Made by a program: the position numbers and the translations under genes. 64,000 nt of DNA, taken from NCBI RefSeq assembly GCF_004346035.1, contig NZ_SLZN01000004.1, positions 152,754 through 216,753 of the forward strand, in the 5' to 3' direction. Every line of letters starts with the position of its first letter. Position 1 is the stretch's first letter. This document shows, piece by piece, positions 17,300 to 28,360 of this stretch. Under the pieces are notes generated by a model. It was not told where the DNA came from and ran no database searches. It saw only the letters and a list, made by a program, of their open reading frames with translations. This DNA is from Acidomonas methanolica. Its GTDB lineage: Bacteria > Pseudomonadota > Alphaproteobacteria > Acetobacterales > Acetobacteraceae.

Positions 17300-17354
17300 C
17301 AAGGGCGGGCGCGGGGCGCGGGACAGAATTTTCGTGTCCGGCGCCTTCCATTTG

Positions 17355-17411
17355 TTGACTTCCCGACGCCTGATCCTGTAGGGAGCGCCACTCGCCCCTC
17401 TCCGGAGGGGC
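17355..17411 (+). promoter_or_regulatory. Probable rplU promoter and leader hairpin
   Basis: TTGACT at 17355-17360 is a good -35; a GTAGGG/TGTAGG-type -10 follows at about 17 bp. Right after it, GCCCCTC-TCCG-GAGGGGC (17394-17411) makes a 7-bp hairpin in the 5' untranslated leader of rplU. It could be a terminator for the upstream gene without T-run, or a leader structure. I could not match it to a known L21 leader. Confidence 0.5.
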
Positions 17412-17499
17412 CAATAACAAAAAGCGACGGGGCGATGCCGACCGGGGGAGAAACCCTGGCAAAGAATCGCCAAGTGTTCGGACCGAAGAGAGTTTTGAC

Positions 17500-17814
17500 A
17501 TGTTTGCAGTGATCCGCACAGGCGGAAAGCAGTATCGCGTGGCGCCGCAAGCCACGCTGAAGGTCGAGAAGCTGGAGGCCGAGGCCGGCAGCACCGTGAC
17601 CTTCACCGACGTGCTCGCGATCGGCGGCGAGACCGGCGTCACCATCGGCGCGCCCCTCGTGGCGGGCGCGAGCGTGACGGCGACCGTCATCGCCCAGGAC
17701 CGTCTTGCCAAGGTCATCATTTTCAAGAAGCGCCGCCGGCAGAACAGCCGCCGCAAGAACGGGCACCGCCAGCCGGTTACTGTGCTGCGTATCGACGCGA
17801 TCAACGCGGCCTGA
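17500..17814 (+). CDS. rplU: 50S ribosomal protein L21
   Basis: Structural protein of the large ribosomal subunit that binds 23S rRNA and contacts L20. 104 residues, standard length. [17 protein letters not shown] at the N-terminus and the basic [19 protein letters not shown] near the C-terminus are diagnostic. ATG 17500 is the only sensible start. rpmA follows after 33 bp, the usual order. A likely promoter and leader hairpin lie 90-145 bp upstream. Confidence 0.98.
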   Translation: MFAVIRTGGKQYRVAPQATLKVEKLEAEAGSTVTFTDVLAIGGETGVTIGAPLVAGASVTATVIAQDRLAKVIIFKKRRRQNSRRKNGHRQPVTVLRIDAINAA

Positions 17815-17847
17815 TCGGTCCGACAGGGAACTAGGGAGTAACACCCA

Positions 17848-18114
17848 ATGGCACAGAAAAAGGCAGGCGGCTCCAGCCGTAACGGACGCGACAGCGCGGG
17901 CCGTCGTCTCGGCGTGAAGAAGTTCGGCGGCGAAGTGGTCGTGGCGGGCAACATCATCGTGCGCCAGCGCGGCACGAAGATGCATGCGGGCACGAATGTC
18001 GGCATCGGACGGGACCATACGCTCTTCGCGCTGGTCGACGGCCACGTGAAATTCCAGCGCCGTGCGGAAGGCCGCGTCCACGTTTCCGTGGAACTGGCCC
18101 AGGCCGCCGAATAA
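17848..18114 (+). CDS. rpmA: 50S ribosomal protein L27
   Basis: Large-subunit protein whose N-terminus reaches the peptidyl-transferase centre. 88 residues. [28 protein letters not shown] and [24 protein letters not shown] are textbook L27. There is no N-terminal cleavable extension of the Firmicutes type. Co-transcribed with rplU; an intrinsic terminator follows before obg. Confidence 0.98.
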   Translation: MAQKKAGGSSRNGRDSAGRRLGVKKFGGEVVVAGNIIVRQRGTKMHAGTNVGIGRDHTLFALVDGHVKFQRRAEGRVHVSVELAQAAE

Positions 18115-18172
18115 CCACGGCGCGGGAAACGGCGCGGCGGCCCTCCCGGCGGGGGTCGCGCGCCTGTGCGGA

Positions 18173-18202
18173 GGTCGGCCCTGTCTGGGGTCGGCCTTTT
18201 TT
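18173..18202 (+). terminator. Intrinsic terminator after rpmA
   Basis: GGTCGGCCC (18173-18181) pairs with GGGTCGGCC (18188-18196) as a 9-bp stem with two G-U pairs and a 6-nt loop, directly followed by TTTTTT. It would end the rplU-rpmA transcript or partly attenuate reading into obg 43 bp downstream. Confidence 0.8.
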
Positions 18203-18238
18203 GTTCTCCGGCCTTGTTGTATCGGCCCGAGCGGATGA

Positions 18239-20438
<2,200 letters not shown>

Positions 20439-20461
20439 GACAGCTTCTTACTGCCGGGCTC

Positions 20462-21142
20462 TTACTGTCGGGGCGGCCAGCGAAGGGTCGGTTCGGAGCG
20501 GGGCCGGGAGAGGCGCTCCTCCTCCCGGCGTCGCCGTTCCTCCTCCGTGGTCGGACGGGGCGCCATTTCCTCGCGATACCGCAGACGATCGGCGTCCTCC
20601 CAGGATGGAGGGGGCGTCGGCCCACGCTCCTTCGACACAGGACCCGACGCCTCGCCGGGCTGATGCGGCGGCTCCTTCCACGGGGCGGGCCGGGGCGGAC
20701 GCGGCGGTTCGGGCCGGGGCGCGGCGGGAGGATCGAAATGCGTCGGTCGGAGAATCTGGCTGACATGCGGCGGCGCGGCAAGCGGATCGTCCGCGTAATC
20801 GGACGTCTCCGCGGCGGGGAAGGGCGATGCCGGGGCCGACGGAGCGGCAGGAGCGTCCTGACGGAGCCAGGCGTCGCGGCTCTTCCGATCCGGGGTGTCG
20901 CGCGGGTCGTCGTCCCGAACGGTCTCCCGGGAGGGCGGCGGCGGGGCGGTCTGCGACAGGCGCATGGACAGGCTGCGCAGCTCGGCCCGCAATTCGCCGA
21001 GCTGCAACTCCACTTCCTCCAGACGGGGTTTCACCCCGAAGACCGCGAACGGCATCAGCAGGAAGATCAGCCCCAGTCCGAGCCCGACCAGCAGGACGGC
21101 GCCTTGCAGCCAGAGGGGGATCGCGGCCAGGAGGCCGCTCAT
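20462..21142 (-). CDS. Membrane-anchored proline-rich protein of unknown function
   Basis: 226 residues. One transmembrane helix (about residues 10-35, LWLQGAVLLVGLGLGLIFLLM) is followed by a short heptad-like segment (LEEVELQLGELRAELRSLSMRL) that may form a coiled coil, then a long disordered tail rich in Pro, Arg and Glu. No enzymatic motif. Proteins of this make-up often act as scaffolds near the envelope, but that is only a guess. It is downstream of gapR on the same strand, 58 bp away. Confidence 0.65.
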   Translation of the reverse strand: MSGLLAAIPLWLQGAVLLVGLGLGLIFLLMPFAVFGVKPRLEEVELQLGELRAELRSLSMRLSQTAPPPPSRETVRDDDPRDTPDRKSRDAWLRQDAPAAPSAPASPFPAAETSDYADDPLAAPPHVSQILRPTHFDPPAAPRPEPPRPPRPAPWKEPPHQPGEASGPVSKERGPTPPPSWEDADRLRYREEMAPRPTTEEERRRREEERLSRPRSEPTLRWPPRQ

Positions 21143-21200
21143 GGCGCGATGCTCGGAAAGGCGGGTTCCGGCGGCAGGGGCGGCGCGGCCATGGCGGGCC

Positions 21201-21545
21201 TCACATGCCGAGGGCGCGGCGATAGATGTCGAGCAGCGTTTCCTGCTCCTCGACCTCGGCCGGCTCCTGCTTGCGGATGCGGATGATCTGGCGGATCACC
21301 TTCACGTCGAAACCGGCGGACTTGGCCTCGGCGAAAATGTCCTTGATGTCGCCCGCGAGCGCCTTGCGCTCCTCTTCCAGCCGTTCGACGCGCTCGATGA
21401 CCGAGCGCAGACGGTCCGCGGCGATGTTGCCGACGGCGGCGTCCTCGAAGGATGTCTCGTTATCCACTCTGCTTTTCTCCATTTGCCCGTTTCCCGGCCG
21501 CTCCGGGGTGGGGGCGTCGTCGGTCGCACCCGCGGGTGTGCTCAT
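21201..21545 (-). CDS. gapR: GapR-type nucleoid-associated protein (DUF2312)
   Basis: DNA-binding protein that clamps overtwisted DNA ahead of replication and highly transcribed genes and helps topoisomerases. The GapR core covers about residues 44-114: RLRSVIERVERLEEERKAL, FAEAKSAGFDVKVIRQIIRIRKQ, ETLLDIYRRALGM. The known Caulobacter protein is about 89 residues; this has a roughly 40-residue unstructured N-terminal extension if the ATG at 21545 is used, and an alternative ATG at 21482 would shorten it. Divergent from zwf across a region with a CRP-like site. Confidence 0.9.
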   Translation of the reverse strand: MSTPAGATDDAPTPERPGNGQMEKSRVDNETSFEDAAVGNIAADRLRSVIERVERLEEERKALAGDIKDIFAEAKSAGFDVKVIRQIIRIRKQEPAEVEEQETLLDIYRRALGM

Positions 21546-21587
21546 CGTGCGGGCTTATCGCGCGATCGTGCGCCCGGTCAACGGTTG

Positions 21588-21611
21588 GTGTGATCCTCGT
21601 CACACTTGACA
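21588..21611 (+). promoter_or_regulatory. CRP/FNR-type operator overlapping a -35 box upstream of zwf
   Basis: GTGTGA-TCCTCG-TCACAC is an exact dyad and matches the CRP consensus TGTGA-N6-TCACA at every fixed position (21589-21604). TTGACA follows immediately (21606-21611). It lies 43 bp from the gapR start and 195 bp from the zwf start. Position against the -35 would favour repression of a zwf-directed promoter, or activation of one in the gapR direction. Confidence 0.6.
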
Positions 21612-21798
21612 GCGTATGCTCCTTCGACCGAATTAGAACTATCCCGGACGTCAATCATCGTGTCTCCCGCGCATGCCTGTGCAGGCGCAGGGCTGCCGTG
21701 TTTGCCGTCGTTTTTGGGAAAGAGTCGGCCACAGGCCGGCGGCAGGAGTCCAGTCCGGCATGTGGCCGGAACGTCCAGTTTACGAAAGGCTGAAGGAT

Positions 21799-23277
21799 AT
21801 GAGCGACATAACTCCGGTCAAGCCGTTCGATTACGTGATTTTCGGCGCATCCGGCGACTTGACGATGCGCAAGCTTCTGCCGGCCTTCTATCATCGCTTC
21901 CGCACGGGGGAAGTGCCGGGGACTGCGCGCATCATCGGTGTCGCCCGCTCCGCCCTGGAGCGGTCCGCCTTTCAGCAGCGCACGCGAGAGGCGCTCGAAA
22001 GCTTCGTCGGAGACGCGTATCACGATCCGGAGACCGTCACGCAATTCCTTGAGCTGGTGCATTACGTCAGTCTCGATGCGGCCGACGAGACTGCGGACTG
22101 GAGCGGCTTGTCCGCCCTGCTGGAGGACGGCCGCGTGCGCGTGTTCTATTTCGCCACCGCGCCGAAGCTGTATCGCAAGGTCTGCGCCACGCTCGACGCG
22201 CGGGGGCTGATCACGCCGGAAAGCCGCGTCGTGCTGGAAAAGCCCATCGGCATCGATCTCCGGACGGCGCAGGACATCAATGAGGGCGTCGGGCGGTTCT
22301 TCAGCGAGGAGAACATCTTCCGCATCGATCATTATCTGGGGAAGGAAACGGTACAGGGCGTGATGGCCCTGCGTTTCGCCAATCCCGTGCTGGAGAACGC
22401 CTGGTCGGCGGAGCATATCAGTTCGGTGCAGATCACCGCCGCCGAGGTGGTGGGCGTGGAGAAGCGCGCGGCCTATTACGACACCACGGGCGCGCTGCGC
22501 GACATGGTGCAGAATCATCTGTTGCAGGTGTTGAGTCTCGTCGCCATGGAACGGCCCGCATCGCTCGACGCCGATGCGGTGCGCGATGCGAAGGTCGCGG
22601 TGTTGCACGCGCTGCGACCGCTGACCGGCGCGGCGGTGGGCGAGAACACCGTCCGCGCGCAGTATCAGGCGGGCGAGGTGAAGGGCGAGGCGGTGCCGGG
22701 CTATCTCGACGAACTCGGCCATGCGAGCACGACCGAGACCTATGCCGCCGTTCAGGCGGAGATCGACACGCCGCGATGGAAAGGGGTGCCGTTCTATCTC
22801 CGCACGGGCAAGCGTCTGGCGGAGAAGGTGAGCGAGATCGTCATCACGTTTCGTCCGCCGGAAGCGGGCCGTTCTTCGGGGGCCGATCTCTTCCCCTCCC
22901 CCCCGCGCGCCAATCTGCTCGTCATCCGCGTTCAGCCTGACGAGGGCGTCACTTGGCGGTTCAATGCCAAGGACCCGGCGGATGACGGGTTCGATCTCCG
23001 GTGCGCCACCATGGATGTGCATTTCGAGCGGCAATTCAGGCAGAGATATCCCGACGCCTATGAGCGGTTGCTGCTCGATGCGGTGCGCGGCAACCCGATT
23101 CTCTTCATCCGCCGCGACGAGGTCGAGGCGGCATGGCGCTGGATCGAGCCGATTCTGGAGGGGTGGGGGCGGCAGGACGTGCCGATGTGCGGCTATCCGG
23201 CGGGCGGCCACGGACCGAAAGAAGCGGACGACCTCCTCGCGCGTCACGGCGATGCGTGGTACAGCGGCGCTGCATAA
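21799..23277 (+). CDS. zwf: Glucose-6-phosphate dehydrogenase
   Basis: Converts glucose 6-phosphate plus NAD(P)+ to 6-phosphogluconolactone, the entry to the pentose phosphate route on which acetic acid bacteria depend. 492 residues. Rossmann motif FGASGDLTMRKLLPAFY at residue 13, active-site RIDHYLGKETVQGVMALRFAN near residue 175, and FYLRTGKRL near the C-terminal third. I chose ATG 21799 because family similarity starts there; the frame is open about 40 codons further upstream without homology. A small membrane protein follows 38 bp downstream. Confidence 0.95.
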   Translation: MSDITPVKPFDYVIFGASGDLTMRKLLPAFYHRFRTGEVPGTARIIGVARSALERSAFQQRTREALESFVGDAYHDPETVTQFLELVHYVSLDAADETADWSGLSALLEDGRVRVFYFATAPKLYRKVCATLDARGLITPESRVVLEKPIGIDLRTAQDINEGVGRFFSEENIFRIDHYLGKETVQGVMALRFANPVLENAWSAEHISSVQITAAEVVGVEKRAAYYDTTGALRDMVQNHLLQVLSLVAMERPASLDADAVRDAKVAVLHALRPLTGAAVGENTVRAQYQAGEVKGEAVPGYLDELGHASTTETYAAVQAEIDTPRWKGVPFYLRTGKRLAEKVSEIVITFRPPEAGRSSGADLFPSPPRANLLVIRVQPDEGVTWRFNAKDPADDGFDLRCATMDVHFERQFRQRYPDAYERLLLDAVRGNPILFIRRDEVEAAWRWIEPILEGWGRQDVPMCGYPAGGHGPKEADDLLARHGDAWYSGAA

Positions 23278-23315
23278 ACCAAGTTTGCAGCGCGACGACG
23301 GAGGACAGGGGCAGA

Positions 23316-23774
23316 GTGACCGGGACGAACAAGACTTCAACGCCGCGCCTGGGTTCCGGGCGGGGCAAGCCGCGCACCATGCGGCAGCATATCATCCGCC
23401 GCCTGCTCGTGGTGCTGCCTGCCTCGCTGCTCATGGTGGTGCTGATGAAGACGGGGGTGCTGGACGTCGCCGCGGACCGCATGACCTTCGACAAGCTGGC
23501 CTGGTTCGACGACACCAAGCTGGTGGAGCATCTGCGCATTCTCGTCACCCATAACGGCATGACGGACGAGCCGGGCCGCTGTTTGGTCTTCATCGTCAAC
23601 GGGAACGATCCGCTGAACGCCCAGCGGATCGACGTCATGGCCAAGCACATCAAGGGCTGTCCCGATCCGGACGGCAAGCCGCAGATGCTGTTCACCATCC
23701 GTGTGGACAAGGCGGATCGGGAACTTCAGACGGATCACGGCACGCCGGGAGTCTTTCATCCGATGAGGCCGTGA
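23316..23774 (+). CDS. Small membrane-anchored protein downstream of zwf
   Basis: 152 residues. A basic N-terminus is followed by one hydrophobic segment (IIRRLLVVLPASLLMVVLM) that is an anchor or signal, then a soluble domain with CLVFIVNGNDPLNAQRIDVMAKHIKGCPDPDG and two cysteines. I chose GTG 23316, behind AGGGGCA; an ATG at 23379 is an alternative. It is probably co-transcribed with zwf. I do not recognise the family. Confidence 0.55.
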   Translation: MTGTNKTSTPRLGSGRGKPRTMRQHIIRRLLVVLPASLLMVVLMKTGVLDVAADRMTFDKLAWFDDTKLVEHLRILVTHNGMTDEPGRCLVFIVNGNDPLNAQRIDVMAKHIKGCPDPDGKPQMLFTIRVDKADRELQTDHGTPGVFHPMRP

Positions 23775-23829
23775 GGCGCTTCGGCCTCTCATCCGATTCG
23801 GGCGGGAGATCCTCCGGGACCGTGAGCGG

Positions 23830-24615
23830 TCAGCCGGGCGTCTGCCCGCTCTTCCGCCCGCGGGCGAGTTCGGTGATGACGCCGTGCATCGTACGCAGTT
23901 CCTGCTCCGTCACGTCGCCGCGCTGGAAGAGATGGCGCAGATTGCGCACCATGCCCGGCCGCTTCTGCTCGTTGCGCAGGAAGCCGCAGGCGTCGAGTTC
24001 GCGCGTCAGATGGCTCAGGAAGTTTTCCAGTTCGCCCTTGGTGGCCACCCGCGTCTCGTTCGTCATCAGCACGCGCGGCGCGGTCGTGTCCTCGGCCATC
24101 CACCATTCATAGGCCATGACGAGGACCGCCTGGGCGAGATTGAGCGACATGAAATCCGGGTTGAGCGGGTATCGGACGAGCGTGTCGGCGCGCGCCATGT
24201 CCTCATTGTCCAGCCCCGCGCGCTCCGGGCCGAAGAGGATGCCGGTGCGCAGCCCCTGCGCGGCGCGGGCGCGCAGCTCCGCCGCCGCGCCGCGCGGGGT
24301 CATCACCGTCTTGACGATATGGCGCGGGCGCGGGCAGGTCGCCATGACGCGATGCAAATCGGCCACGGCGTCGTCCACCGTGTCATGCACCGTGGCGGCG
24401 TCGAGAATCCGATGCGCGCCGGAGGACGCGTACCAGGCGCGCGATTGGGGCCAGCCGTCACGCGGGGCGACGAGGCGGAGGTGAAAGAGGCCGCCATTGG
24501 CCATCGCGCGGGCCGTCGTGCCGACATTCTCCGCGAGTTGCGGCCGCACGAGAATCACGACCGGGCTGTTCTCGCCGATCGGGCCGATATCGGCCCCGCC
24601 TTCCCGGCCCGTCAC
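23830..24615 (-). CDS. trmJ: SPOUT RNA methyltransferase, TrmJ-like
   Basis: Predicted tRNA (Cm32/Um32) 2'-O-methyltransferase using S-adenosylmethionine. 261 residues. SPOUT motifs: PQLAENVGTTARAMANGG (motif 1) at the N-terminus, GILFGPERAGLDNEDMARAD (motif 2, knot) and YPLNPDFMSLNLAQAVLVMAYEWW (motif 3). The C-terminal helical extension (ENFLSHLTRELDACGF) is as in TrmJ. GTG start at 24615 overlaps the cysS stop (GTGA), so translation is coupled to the tRNA synthetase gene. Whether it modifies residue 32 rather than another site is inferred from family. Confidence 0.85.
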   Translation of the reverse strand: MTGREGGADIGPIGENSPVVILVRPQLAENVGTTARAMANGGLFHLRLVAPRDGWPQSRAWYASSGAHRILDAATVHDTVDDAVADLHRVMATCPRPRHIVKTVMTPRGAAAELRARAAQGLRTGILFGPERAGLDNEDMARADTLVRYPLNPDFMSLNLAQAVLVMAYEWWMAEDTTAPRVLMTNETRVATKGELENFLSHLTRELDACGFLRNEQKRPGMVRNLRHLFQRGDVTEQELRTMHGVITELARGRKSGQTPG

Positions 24616-25988
24616 GCGCGCCTCCAGCTCGTGCCGTGCGGACCGTCCTCCAGCAGGATTCCCTGCGCCGCGAGTTCGGCGCGGATCTCGTCCGCGCGGG
24701 CGAAATCCCGCGTCCTGCGCGCGTCCAGCCGGGCGGCGATCAGGCGTTCGATCGCCGCCTCGTCCGCTCCGGATCGGAACCATTCATCCGCCGTTTGATG
24801 GAACAGCCCGAGCAGCGTCCCGCCGGCCTTGAGCGCGGCGGCGGCGGCGGCATCTCCCTGCATGGCCGCATCGGCCAGCGGATGGAGCGCGGCCAGTGCG
24901 AGCGGGGTGTTCAGATCGTCGCAGAGCGCGGCCAGCACGGCCTCCGGGACGGGCGCGCCGTCAGCGGGCGGAGACTTCTCGAAGGCGCGATAGAAGCGGT
25001 CGAGCGTCTTCTTCGCGTCCTCGAGCTTGTCCCAGGTGAAATCCAGCACCGAGCGGTAATGCGCTCCGAGATAGAGCAGCCGCAGCGCCTGCGCGGGCGC
25101 GCGGGTGATGACCTGCCGGATGGTGTAGAAATTGCCGAGGGATTTCGACATTTTCTCGCCGTCGGAGAGCAGCATCGCGTTGTGCAGCCAGTAGCGCGCG
25201 AACTGGCTGCCGGGGAAGCAGCAGAGCGACTGCGCGCGCTCGTTCTCATGATGGGGGAAGAGCAGATCGTCCCCGCCGCCATGGATGTCGAAGCTCTCGC
25301 CCAGATAGCGGTGCGACATGGCGGAGCATTCGATATGCCAGCCCGGCCGTCCGCGTCCGTAGGGGCTGGGCCAGCCTGGCTGGTCGTCGGAGGAGGGTTT
25401 CCAGAGCACGAAATCGCCCGGATCGCGCTTGTAGGGCGCGATCTCGACGCGCGCGCCCGCCAGCATGTCGTCGAGCGAGCGGCCGGAGAGCGCGCCGTAA
25501 CTCGCGAAATCGCGGACGGAGAACAGCACATGCCCTTCGGCCTCATAGGCATGGCCGTTGGCGATCAGACGGCCGATCATGGCCAGCATCTCGCCGATAT
25601 GATGCGTCGCGCGCGGCTCGATATCGGGCGGCAGGATGTTCAGCTCCGCCACGTCGGCGTGAAAATCCGCCGTCGTGCGCGCGGTCAGCGTCGCGATCTC
25701 CTCGCCATTGGCGCGGGCGCGGTCGGCGATCCTGTCGTCCACGTCGGTGATGTTGCGCGCGAAAGTGACGCGCGGGTAAAGCGCGCGCAGGAGCCGCACC
25801 AGCACATCGGCGCTGAGCATGGCGCGCAGATTGCCGATATGCGCGGCGTCATAGACGGTCGGGCCGCAATAATAGACGCGCACATGCTCCGGATCGAGCG
25901 GTTCGAACACACGCTTGCGATGCGTCTGGCTGTCGGTCAACAGCAGCGGACGCGCGGAAAGTGACGGGAGGAAAGGCGAATCGACCAT
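24612..25988 (-). CDS. cysS: Cysteinyl-tRNA synthetase
   Basis: Charges tRNA-Cys. 458 residues, class Ia synthetase. Zinc/Cys-binding CGPTVYDAAHIGNLRAML with the HIGH-like HIGN near residue 50, CSAMSHRYLGESFDIHGGGDDLLFPHHENERAQS near residue 220, and KMSKSLGNF near residue 280 are all in place. The C-terminal domain ends in the HGTSWRRA tail. Probably the first gene of a unit with the TrmJ-like methyltransferase; divergent from the MATE gene. Confidence 0.97.
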   Translation of the reverse strand: MVDSPFLPSLSARPLLLTDSQTHRKRVFEPLDPEHVRVYYCGPTVYDAAHIGNLRAMLSADVLVRLLRALYPRVTFARNITDVDDRIADRARANGEEIATLTARTTADFHADVAELNILPPDIEPRATHHIGEMLAMIGRLIANGHAYEAEGHVLFSVRDFASYGALSGRSLDDMLAGARVEIAPYKRDPGDFVLWKPSSDDQPGWPSPYGRGRPGWHIECSAMSHRYLGESFDIHGGGDDLLFPHHENERAQSLCCFPGSQFARYWLHNAMLLSDGEKMSKSLGNFYTIRQVITRAPAQALRLLYLGAHYRSVLDFTWDKLEDAKKTLDRFYRAFEKSPPADGAPVPEAVLAALCDDLNTPLALAALHPLADAAMQGDAAAAAALKAGGTLLGLFHQTADEWFRSGADEAAIERLIAARLDARRTRDFARADEIRAELAAQGILLEDGPHGTSWRRA

Positions 25989-26134
25989 GGCCGCCTCTCA
26001 ATGCGTCAGCCGAAGGTCGCGTGCAACTCCCATTTTGCCCTCCCGTTTGGTGCGATTGCGCGCGGGTCCCGATTTGAGCGAATTCGCGCGGGTGGGCCGT
26101 GGCCAGCGTGCCCCCGATCTGCGAGAAGGACGTC

Positions 26135-27517
26135 ATGCACAGTTTAACGGAGTCCCGGACGACGCGCTGGCCTGCCCAGCTTGCCGCCCTGACGCATATC
26201 GCCCTGCCGCTCAGCCTCTCGCAGATCAGTGAAATGGCCATGGGCGTGACGGACAATATTCTCCTTGGCGGGATCGGCGCGGCCGCGCTGGCCGTGGGCG
26301 GATTGTCCACCGGGCTGTTCTTCGTGACCCTCGTCACCTTCCAGGCCGGGCTCGGCGGGGTGAGCGTCCTGATCGCCAGGGCGCGCGGGGAAGCCGCGGC
26401 CGGGCGTGGGGCGCAGGGAAGGAATTTTTCCGGCCTCGTCTCGGCGGGGTTCGCCTGCGCGGTTCTGCTGTGTGTGCCGGTTCTCGCCGTGCTCCTGCCC
26501 GTGGAGGCGATTTTTCGCGCCTTCGGCGAGCCGGAGGCGATTCTCGTGCCCGGCACGCGCTTCATGCATATCCTGTTGGGATCGCTCTTTCCGGATCTCG
26601 TGGTGATCGGGCTGTTGCGGATCGTGCTGCCCGCTTTCGGCAGCGAGCGGCTGCTTCTCGCTACGATGCCGTTCATGGCCCTGGTCAATGGCGTGATGAA
26701 CGCAGCGCTCATCCATGGCTGGCTCGGTCTGCCGGCGCTCGGCCTCTGGGGATCGGCGGTTGCGTCCTGCGTGACGGGGTGGCTGATCGCATTCCTGCTG
26801 GTGGCGCTCTGCTGGCGGCAGGCGGAGTTGCGGCCCCATCTGCGTCTCGTCCGCCCGCAATGGCCCGTCATGCGGACCATGTTGCGCCTCGGCCTGCCGC
26901 TGACCGCCGCGACGGGCGCGGAGGTCGCCGCCTTCCAGATCACCGGCTTGCGCGCGGGGCATTTCGGCACGGATGCGCTGGCCGCGCATCAGGTCGCGGT
27001 GAGCGTCACCTCATTGCTGTTCATGATGAGCCTCGCTCTTTCGCAGGCCGCCAATGTGCGCGTCGCCTACTGGCTCGGCGCGGGCGACCGGCGCGCCGCC
27101 GGCCGCGCGGCGTGGGGGGCGATGGGGCTGGCGCTGGCGTGGAGCGTGGTGAGCGGGGGCCTGCTGCTGGCGTGTCCGGCAGTGATCGCCGGGGTCTATC
27201 TCGATACCACCAGCCCCGGCGGGGCGAGCGCCGCGGCCATCGCCGTCAAGCTCCTGCGGATCGCGGCGGTGTATCAGATCTTCGACGGGTTGCAGGTGAC
27301 GGCAGCGGGGGCGCTGCGCGCCTGCCATGATACGCTGGTGCCGATGGTGCTGATCGTGGTCAGCTATACGCTCTGCACCTTCATCGGCGGCGGATGGCTC
27401 GCCGATGCGCAAGGGCTCGGCGTGGAGGGGCTCTGGTACGGATTGGCCGGCGGGCTGGTGGCGGTCGGTATCCTGCTGCCGATCCGCCTGCGGGCGAAGC
27501 TACGCCGCGCGGCCTGA
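26135..27517 (+). CDS. MATE family multidrug/organic-cation exporter
   Basis: Inner-membrane antiporter (Na+ or H+) of the NorM type. 460 residues with about twelve hydrophobic segments in two halves; GVTDNILLGGIGAAALAVGG after the first helix and TDALAAHQVAVSVTSLLFMMSLALSQAANVRVAYWLGAG in the second half are MATE landmarks. I chose ATG 26135 because AGAAGGA lies 5 nt upstream; a GTG at 26099 has no site. It overlaps hpnK tail to tail by 18 bp, next to the hopanoid genes, but a hopanoid role is not implied by sequence. Confidence 0.9.
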   Translation: MHSLTESRTTRWPAQLAALTHIALPLSLSQISEMAMGVTDNILLGGIGAAALAVGGLSTGLFFVTLVTFQAGLGGVSVLIARARGEAAAGRGAQGRNFSGLVSAGFACAVLLCVPVLAVLLPVEAIFRAFGEPEAILVPGTRFMHILLGSLFPDLVVIGLLRIVLPAFGSERLLLATMPFMALVNGVMNAALIHGWLGLPALGLWGSAVASCVTGWLIAFLLVALCWRQAELRPHLRLVRPQWPVMRTMLRLGLPLTAATGAEVAAFQITGLRAGHFGTDALAAHQVAVSVTSLLFMMSLALSQAANVRVAYWLGAGDRRAAGRAAWGAMGLALAWSVVSGGLLLACPAVIAGVYLDTTSPGGASAAAIAVKLLRIAAVYQIFDGLQVTAAGALRACHDTLVPMVLIVVSYTLCTFIGGGWLADAQGLGVEGLWYGLAGGLVAVGILLPIRLRAKLRRAA

Positions 27518-28354
27518 TCCCGCATCGGCCCATGTGACGGGGCGCACGCCGCTCTCCCTCACCGCCGCGCGGAACGCGGGGGAGACGAGCGCGGCGAACT
27601 CTCCCTCGTGGTCGTATTCCGGCATGAGGGCGCGCAGTCGGGCGTTCCGCGCCGTGGCGGGATGGAAATACATTTCGGAGAGGCCCGGCGGCAGGCGGGA
27701 CGCCAGGCCCGCCACGCGCGCCGTCGTCATGTGCCCGCTCCAGGCGAGGCCGAAGCACCAGTCATTGGTGGTCATCCCGCCCCGGCGGATCTGACGCCGC
27801 AACACGCCGCACCAGCGGCGCAACGCCGCGGCCCCGGGCGTGTCGGGTTCCTCCAGCGGGGCGGGGGGTTCGAGAGGCGTGCGCACATGGCGCAGGCCGA
27901 CTCCCGCCCCCGTCTCGATCAGCAGGCGTCCCACGGTCGGATGCAGATGCATGTGTTTGTGGGCGTTCGCGTGATCGAGCGTCAGCCCGGACAAGGCGAA
28001 GGCGCGGAACTGGGCCTCGATCTCCCGGCGCAGGGCGGACCGGGCGCGCGGCGAGAAGAAATACTGCACGCCGAGGCGAAGCTGATCCGTCCCGAAGCCG
28101 TTTTCCGCCGTGGTGATGGCGGGAATCGCCTCATGCGGCAGGGCGGATTCGCCCTCGATCACCACGAGGTGCAGCCCGACCCGCAGGCCGGGCAGGCGCC
28201 TGGCGCGGCGCACGGCGTCCATGCTCGCGGGCCCGGCGACCATGAGGCTCGCCGTGGACAGCAGGCCGTCGCGATGCGCGATCTCGACGGCCTCGTTGAT
28301 CTCCTCGCTCAGGCCGAAATCATCGGCCGAGACGATAAGCCGGCGCTCCGCCAT
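27500..28354 (-). CDS. hpnK: Hopanoid N-acetylglucosaminyl deacetylase HpnK (ChbG/YdjC fold)
   Basis: Removes the N-acetyl group from GlcNAc-bacteriohopanetetrol to give glucosaminyl-BHT. 284 residues. YdjC-fold metal and catalytic residues: SADDFGLSEEIN at the N-terminus, GLHLVVIEGE near residue 60, DHANAHKHMHLHP near residue 125, and MYFHPA late. It follows hpnJ by 6 bp on the same strand and hpnI further upstream, giving the pathway order HpnI, HpnK, HpnJ. Confidence 0.9.
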   Translation of the reverse strand: MAERRLIVSADDFGLSEEINEAVEIAHRDGLLSTASLMVAGPASMDAVRRARRLPGLRVGLHLVVIEGESALPHEAIPAITTAENGFGTDQLRLGVQYFFSPRARSALRREIEAQFRAFALSGLTLDHANAHKHMHLHPTVGRLLIETGAGVGLRHVRTPLEPPAPLEEPDTPGAAALRRWCGVLRRQIRRGGMTTNDWCFGLAWSGHMTTARVAGLASRLPPGLSEMYFHPATARNARLRALMPEYDHEGEFAALVSPAFRAAVRESGVRPVTWADAGSGRAA

Positions 28355-28360
28355 GGCGCG

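Noticed and set aside
17394..17411. rplU leader hairpin as a known L21 leader riboregulator
   Set aside because: Only a simple 7-bp stem; no match I can defend to a described L21 leader.
24636..25964. 442-codon plus-strand frame over cysS
   Set aside because: Shadow of a full-length cysteinyl-tRNA synthetase.
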